A stretch of 64,000 nucleotides of DNA. Source: Ruicaihuangia caeni (GTDB lineage: Bacteria; Actinomycetota; Actinomycetes; Actinomycetales; Microbacteriaceae). The stretch is from assembly GCF_029952955.1 (NCBI RefSeq), contig NZ_JASATX010000002.1, forward strand, positions 431,316-495,315, in the 5' to 3' direction. The stretch's first letter is position 1; every line of letters begins with the position of its first letter. Positions 59,514 to 64,000 of this stretch are shown here, piece by piece. Under the pieces are notes generated by a model. It ran no database searches. It worked only from the letters and a program-made list of their open reading frames with translations, and was not told where the DNA came from. Made by a program: the position numbers and the translations under genes.

Positions 59514-60953
59514 TCACCAGGTGAGCGGCCGCAGGTCGCCGAGCACTTCGTTCAATGCCTCCGTGCTCGAGGGATGCGTCCAGATGCCGTCACGCAACTC
59601 GGTCGCTGTCACGCCGGCCCGCATGGCAAGCGCCACGAGGTTGATGACCTCCTGGGCGTCGACGCAGAACAGCGTGGCGCCGAGGATGCGGTCGGTCGCA
59701 GCATCCACGACCACCTTGATCAGGCCGTGGGTCTCACCGACGATCTTCGGCCGCGGCATAGCGGCGATGTCGGCGACCTGTTTGACCGCGACGAGGACAT
59801 CGCGACCCGATTCCCGCGCCTCGGTCTCGTTCATGCCCACCCTTGCCAATGGCGGCGTGAGGAAGATCGTCGACGGCACCGCCGCGCGATCTCGAGTGCT
59901 GCGCGAGCCGTCGCCTGTGAGCTGGTCGAGCACGATGCGGTAGTCGTCGAGCGACACGTACGTGAACTGCGGGCCTCCGTTGACGTCGCCGACCGCGAAC
60001 ACGCCCTCCGCCGAGGTGCGCAGCCGATCGTCGACCACGATGAATCCGCGGTCATCAGTGGTGACGCCGGCCGCATCCAGACCCAGGTCGTCGGTCACGG
60101 GACGACGGCCGGTGGCGAAGAGCACCGCATCGGCCTCCACATGGCGCGTATGCGCAGCTTCACCCGCAGTTCCGTAGGCGACAACGGCCCGATCGCCGGT
60201 GTCGTCGACCGCCTCGACCTCGGCGCCGAGCACCACCTCGACGCCGCGTTCTTCGAGCAGCGCGCGCACGGCGTCCGCGACGTCGCGGTCCTCTCCCCGC
60301 ATGAATCCGTCGTGACGATCGAGTAGGACGACGCCACTTCCGAAACCTGCGAACATCCCCGCGAACTCGAGGCCCACGTAGCCGCCGCCGACGATCACCA
60401 GGCGCTCTGGCAACGGGTCGACATGCTGGATCGACGTCGAATCGTGCAGCCTGCCGTGGCGTGCGGCGTCGCTGGCGACGGCCGGCATCGCGGGGACCGT
60501 GCCCGTGTTCACGACCACCGTCTCAGCGGAGATCAGCAGGCGGTCGTGTCCGGCCGATACCTCGATCCTTCGGGGCGCGGTGAACCGCGCTTGTCCTTGC
60601 ACCAGCGTGATCATGTCGACTTCGTCGAGCAGGGCCCGGTTGCGCGCTCGGAGCTTCTCCACGAGGGTGTCGCGGCGCGCGACTGAGCTCGCGAACCGGC
60701 GGATGCTGTCTCCAGCTTCGCTCGGCGCGTTGGCGTTGGCGTTGGCGTTGACAATGGCGCCCATCAGCATCCCGCTGTCATGCACCAGCGCCTTGGTCGG
60801 TACGCAGTTGATGTTGATGCAACTTCCGCCCGCCATCTCGGCAGAGCGTTCGACGAGCGCGACTCGTTTGCCCTGCCGTCCGAGGGCTCCCGCCAGGGTC
60901 TTGCCGGCCTTGCCCCACCCGAGAACCACGATGTCAACCGTGAGATCAGCCAT
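59514..60953 (-). CDS. RclA/MerA-like pyridine-nucleotide disulfide oxidoreductase
   Basis: A 479-residue homodimeric flavoprotein. FAD fold VLGWGKAGKTLAGAL near residue 11, redox-active CININC in GGSCININCVPTKALVH near 43-48, NAD(P) fold GGGYVGLEFAGMF near 185, FAD contact GVFAVGDVNGG, and the C-terminal WTHPSSTEAL with catalytic His-Glu-like pair. It is closest to RclA and related enzymes that protect from hypohalous acids or reduce copper. A hexanucleotide repeat gives NANANAN. Start MADLTVD. Confidence 0.85.
   Translation of the reverse strand: MADLTVDIVVLGWGKAGKTLAGALGRQGKRVALVERSAEMAGGSCININCVPTKALVHDSGMLMGAIVNANANANAPSEAGDSIRRFASSVARRDTLVEKLRARNRALLDEVDMITLVQGQARFTAPRRIEVSAGHDRLLISAETVVVNTGTVPAMPAVASDAARHGRLHDSTSIQHVDPLPERLVIVGGGYVGLEFAGMFAGFGSGVVLLDRHDGFMRGEDRDVADAVRALLEERGVEVVLGAEVEAVDDTGDRAVVAYGTAGEAAHTRHVEADAVLFATGRRPVTDDLGLDAAGVTTDDRGFIVVDDRLRTSAEGVFAVGDVNGGPQFTYVSLDDYRIVLDQLTGDGSRSTRDRAAVPSTIFLTPPLARVGMNETEARESGRDVLVAVKQVADIAAMPRPKIVGETHGLIKVVVDAATDRILGATLFCVDAQEVINLVALAMRAGVTATELRDGIWTHPSSTEALNEVLGDLRPLTW
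60727..60750. repeat. Hexanucleotide microsatellite (GCGTTG)x4
   Basis: Four exact GCGTTG units within the RclA-like gene encode alternating Asn-Ala residues on the minus strand. Length changes would be in frame. Confidence 0.9.
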
Positions 60954-61018
60954 ACGGCCAATCTGACCCGACGCGAGAACGGCCGGCACCCGCGGCCACG
61001 ACGCTTGAGCAGGGAGCC

Positions 61019-61933
61019 CTAGCGGCCGCCTCCGGCCTCGACGCGTGGCGAGCCCTGCTCGGCAATGGCGGCAGACAGCCACTCGAGCACCTCTGCGCCG
61101 CGCGAATCGAGCAGGGAGATGTGGCCGTCGTCCTGCGTCACGGTGCGGATCGCACCGGGCACCGCCGTCGCCAGCCAGCGGGCGGCGTGTGCGGGCACAT
61201 TGGTGTCGGCCTTGCCGTGCCAGATGCCGAGTGGGCCGCCGGCAGCGGTGGGCGTGAAGCCCCACGGTCCCGCAACCAGTTGCAGATCCCGCAGCGCACC
61301 GGCCGTGCCCTGCCGAAGCGCATCCCGCAGGAACGCGGCGAACGGCTCCGCCGCGCCTGGCCGGTCAGCAACGGCGCGGTCGGCCGGCGGCATGCCCTTG
61401 CCGGTGGCGGCGATCATCTTTGCCGGGTTCTTGGTGCCCCAGCGCATGAAGGCCAGGCCGGCGCGAGTGAGCCCCGGCATCCTGGTCGACATCGCGATGA
61501 TGCGGCTCACATCGGGGGAGCGGCCCTCGGTGATGCCCGGCACATCGGCGGGCCCCACACCCGAGACGATCAACGTCGCTGAGACACGGTCGGCGCACAC
61601 CATGCGCGCGGCGAGCGCCGAGGCTGCGCCGATCGAATAGCCGAACAACCCGAACCGCTCGATGCCCAGCACCGACGCAGCGTCAGCCACATCGCTGCCC
61701 CAATCGAGCAGCGTTCGACCCGCCTGGGGAGTGGAACCGCCGATCCCGGGCCGATCGAGGGCGATGAGCCGGATGCCGGCCGAGCGCGCGTGAGCATCGA
61801 GACCGAAGAACCGGGTCTCGAGCTTGCTGCTCGGGGCGCCGTGCGTGTGGAACACCGGATGCCCCTGCGGGTCTCCGAGGTCCAGGTAGGTCAATAGCCG
61901 GCCATCGGGCAGCGTCAGGGTCGCTTCGGTCAC
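61019..61933 (-). CDS. Alpha/beta hydrolase
   Basis: A 304-residue hydrolase. The oxyanion HG is in FHTHGAPSSKLE, the nucleophile elbow is GYSIGA near residue 97, and the closing DDGHISLLD supplies the catalytic histidine; the acid is probably in WHGKADTNVP. It resembles proline-iminopeptidase/haloperoxidase-like members, but the substrate is unknown. TACGTT (61940-61945) ends 6 nt before GTG 61933. It starts 5 bp after the glycosyltransferase stop, so the two may also be cotranscribed. Confidence 0.85.
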   Translation of the reverse strand: MTEATLTLPDGRLLTYLDLGDPQGHPVFHTHGAPSSKLETRFFGLDAHARSAGIRLIALDRPGIGGSTPQAGRTLLDWGSDVADAASVLGIERFGLFGYSIGAASALAARMVCADRVSATLIVSGVGPADVPGITEGRSPDVSRIIAMSTRMPGLTRAGLAFMRWGTKNPAKMIAATGKGMPPADRAVADRPGAAEPFAAFLRDALRQGTAGALRDLQLVAGPWGFTPTAAGGPLGIWHGKADTNVPAHAARWLATAVPGAIRTVTQDDGHISLLDSRGAEVLEWLSAAIAEQGSPRVEAGGGR

Positions 61934-61937
61934 GTGC

Positions 61938-63071
61938 CTAACGTAGCGACCAAAGATCCTCGATGCGGTCGGCCGCGACTGACGCGCCGCGCTGTCTGCG
62001 GAGACGTTCGCCTGTCAGCGCTGCCGACTGAACCAGCGAGGTGTCGCCGAGCATATGGAGCACTGTCGCCCGGATCAGTTCTAGCGCTGCACTGCGGGGC
62101 AGCATCCGTCCGACACCTGCCGCCTGCACGATGCGACCGACCATCCGCTGGTCTGAGATGAGGTTCATCGGCAGCACCAGCACCGGGATGCCGTGGGCGA
62201 GCGCCTTCAGCGTGGTGGAGTGACCGCCATGGCCGATCACCAGATCCACCTCCGGCAGCAGTTCGGCGTGTGGCGCGCGACCGAGCACCTGCACGCTCGA
62301 GCCGCCCCGCAGCTCACTCTCGATCTCGGCGCCCCCTGTCGTGACAATGGCGCGAACGGGGGAGTCGGCGAGCGCCGCGATGATGCGCCGGTACGCGTCG
62401 GCCTGGCCGCGGATCCAGGCAGAGCTCAAGCTCACGAGCACGAGCGGCATCGCTCCTGCTTCGCGCGGTGCCGGGGGCACGCCGATCTCGGTCGTCCCCG
62501 TCCATTCGAACCGGATCCCCTTGAGATCGCGGCTGAAATCGCGGCGTGACGCAGGGTCGAGCTCGGGGTCGGTGGCCAGCAGTCGCACGTCGGCTCTTGC
62601 CCAGAGCGAGACTGCCCGAAGGCGAAGCAGCCGGGATGCCAGATCGATGGGGCCGCGCATGAACCACCGCTGCCAGAACGCGCCGAACGAGTGGAAGAGC
62701 GCCGCTGTTGGAACGCCGCTGCCCAGCGCTTCGCGTAGCGACGAGAGCATCGCGCAGTCGACCACGACCGCGTCGGGGCGGCGACTGTCGAGCAGCGAGC
62801 GCACATCCTCGGCCACGTGCGGGCCGATCGTCAGATGGCGAAGCGCTGCGAGTTGCCCGATCGAGCCGCCCGGATCGGTCAAGTCGTCATGCGCGAGAGC
62901 GGCCAGAGGCACTCGCTCGACCGACATCTCGAGCGCACCGGAGTCGCGCGGCCGCACCCCCGCGAGCGTCACCTCATGCCCCCGACCGGCGAGCTCATTG
63001 GCGATCGCCAGCGCCGGTGGCACGTTCCCGCCCGCGTCTGCACTGATCATCAGCACGCGCCTGGGCGACAT
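61938..63071 (-). CDS. GT1-family glycosyltransferase (UGT/MGT-like)
   Basis: A 377-residue GT-B enzyme. The N-terminal lobe opens RVLMISADAGGNVPPALAIA with the acceptor-site region, and the C-terminal lobe has the nucleotide-sugar segment VDLVIGHGGHSTTLKALAHG followed by IPVLVLPMNLISDQ. These transfer a sugar to natural products, antibiotics or lipids; macrolide-inactivating and rhamnosyl enzymes belong here. ATG 63071 is 6 nt after TACACT (63078-63083); GTG 63077 is in frame. The alpha/beta hydrolase follows directly. Confidence 0.88.
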   Translation of the reverse strand: MSPRRVLMISADAGGNVPPALAIANELAGRGHEVTLAGVRPRDSGALEMSVERVPLAALAHDDLTDPGGSIGQLAALRHLTIGPHVAEDVRSLLDSRRPDAVVVDCAMLSSLREALGSGVPTAALFHSFGAFWQRWFMRGPIDLASRLLRLRAVSLWARADVRLLATDPELDPASRRDFSRDLKGIRFEWTGTTEIGVPPAPREAGAMPLVLVSLSSAWIRGQADAYRRIIAALADSPVRAIVTTGGAEIESELRGGSSVQVLGRAPHAELLPEVDLVIGHGGHSTTLKALAHGIPVLVLPMNLISDQRMVGRIVQAAGVGRMLPRSAALELIRATVLHMLGDTSLVQSAALTGERLRRQRGASVAADRIEDLWSLR

Positions 63072-63207
63072 GCGCACAGTGTAGAGAGACGCCGCGGAGC
63101 CGCACAGGTGTGCCAGGCGTCTTCCACGGCGCTGCGCAGACCCGCTAAACCGCGCAAACCCGCAGTGCCTGCCTGGAAATCGATGGCCTGGCGCTTACAG
63201 TGGCTGC

Positions 63208-64000
63208 GTGTGGCGCGCCGAGAGAACTCCCGATGAACCTGCGGCGGGCGATGCCGCGACGGAGGTCGAACACATGCACCCACGCGACGATGGCCGCGTG
63301 CCCGACACGTCAGACGAAGGCGACCGAGAGCCGATGACGGATGCCGGCCGAACCCGAGCGCCGTGGGCGCCGCCGCCTGGCCCCGCGAGTGCCGACTCAG
63401 CGCCGCGCCTCGTGGAACCTGACGAGCATGTGAGCGCGCAACCCGTCGGCTTCTCGAGTGACGCTGACGGAGCGCGGTCCGAACTCCAACTCGGCACTGA
63501 CGAGTTCCTCGACGAACCCGAGCCGCAGCCCACCGAACGCGAACGCTGGCTCCAGCAGCTCGCAGGCCTTGGCGGGCGCAACCCGCTGCTGCACTTCGAT
63601 GACGCTCCCGGCACCCGCATCGAATTGAGCGTCACGCACCCCGGCGGTCTCGCCCAGTTCATCACCGGGCAGACGACACTGCTCTCCAGCCTCATCCGAG
63701 ACGAGGTGGCTCTTCGGGGAGCGAAACTCGCCGCCGACGCGATCGTGACGAAGGGCGCAGAGCTCATCGCCGCCCGCGGAATCGACGCCGTTCACCTCGG
63801 GATCGCCATCGCCGAGTGGCAGCACCAGGGCGTCGACTATCGCGCGCCGGTGCTCATCCGACCGCTCGCCATCCGTCGCCACGGTCGCGACTTCGATGTG
63901 CGTCTCCGCGGTGAGGCGGTGCTCAACCCTGCCTTCGCGCGCGCCATGCGCGAGCACTTCGGCATCGTGCTCGATGCTGCGGCCTTCGTGCGCCTCGCGC
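63208..64000 (+). CDS. DUF4011 superfamily 1 helicase, N-terminal part (partial)
   Basis: The open frame runs off the window after 264 codons. An acidic, disordered N-terminus of about 105 residues precedes the DUF4011 domain (RWLQQLAGLGGRNPLLHFDD near 112, FITGQTTLLSSLIRDE, APVLIRPLAIRRHGRDFDV). Full-length members are about 1100-1300 residues with AAA/Superfamily 1 helicase lobes and a restriction-endonuclease-like end. GTG 63208 follows TACAGT (63196-63201) by 6 nt, a leaderless start. It is divergent from the glycosyltransferase. Confidence 0.82.
   Translation, partial: MWRAERTPDEPAAGDAATEVEHMHPRDDGRVPDTSDEGDREPMTDAGRTRAPWAPPPGPASADSAPRLVEPDEHVSAQPVGFSSDADGARSELQLGTDEFLDEPEPQPTERERWLQQLAGLGGRNPLLHFDDAPGTRIELSVTHPGGLAQFITGQTTLLSSLIRDEVALRGAKLAADAIVTKGAELIAARGIDAVHLGIAIAEWQHQGVDYRAPVLIRPLAIRRHGRDFDVRLRGEAVLNPAFARAMREHFGIVLDAAAFVRLA

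Overview
The window is high-GC actinobacterial chromosome (roughly 69-70 % GC). Gene content and order point to the family Microbacteriaceae: SenX3-RegX3 with PhoU, CarD, a fused IspDF, YgfZ, a DUF3027 protein beside a cold-shock protein, actinobacterial FolP2, IdeR, and GroEL without GroES. I do not commit to a genus. Many genes lack a Shine-Dalgarno site and instead carry a TANNNT box ending 6-7 nt before the start codon, which is the signature of leaderless transcripts. The octamer CGGATGCC/GGCATCCG recurs about once per kilobase throughout.

Layout. 1-13.5 kb is mostly housekeeping: end of an exporter, small membrane proteins, a nitrobindin-like protein, YgfZ, GpmA, PhoU/SenX3/RegX3 around a four-repeat PHO-type box, CarD, IspDF, CysS, RlmB, a DUF4032 protein and a sugar-type ABC ATPase. 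13.8-23 kb holds a DsbA-like protein, tRNA-Thr, a DMT transporter, MsrB, an iron-controlled heme-uptake pair (HtaA-domain surface protein and HmuT-like lipoprotein behind an IdeR box), DUF3263, LytR_C, cold-shock and DUF3048 proteins. 23-36 kb holds groEL behind two CIRCE operators, an orphan WXG100 protein, a two-component system, a ferredoxin-reductase-like flavoprotein, a FolP2/RibD-like pair, a repeat-rich gap, XPB helicase, a frameshifted helicase-associated gene, and a cold-shock/DUF3027 pair whose second member ends in a long polyacidic tail. 36.6-40.4 kb has SerC, IdeR, an NlpC/P60 hydrolase with a structured leader, a likely small-RNA or attenuator region, and an HNH protein.

40.5-57.3 kb is an accessory catabolic region. 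A TRAP transporter is split between dctQM on the minus strand and dctP on the plus strand. Between them lie an Lrp-type regulator and a divergent 993-residue protein that joins an APH-family kinase, an M23-like hybrid domain and a class III PLP enzyme. A DAO-type oxidase follows. Past a repeat-rich gap come an FAD/4Fe-4S D-2-hydroxyacid-dehydrogenase-type protein, a GntR regulator, an APC permease-DUF1989-cysteine hydrolase operon and a LysR regulator. The most economical reading is uptake and breakdown of an amine or amino alcohol by phosphorylation followed by PLP-dependent phosphate elimination. This is an inference.

From 57.4 kb there is tRNA-Arg(CCT), a truncated SDR gene, a stretch without a recognisable gene, a promoter with a palindromic operator in its spacer ahead of a CPBP-like membrane protein, an RclA/MerA-like flavoprotein, an alpha/beta hydrolase, a GT1 glycosyltransferase, and the start of a DUF4011 helicase that runs off the window.
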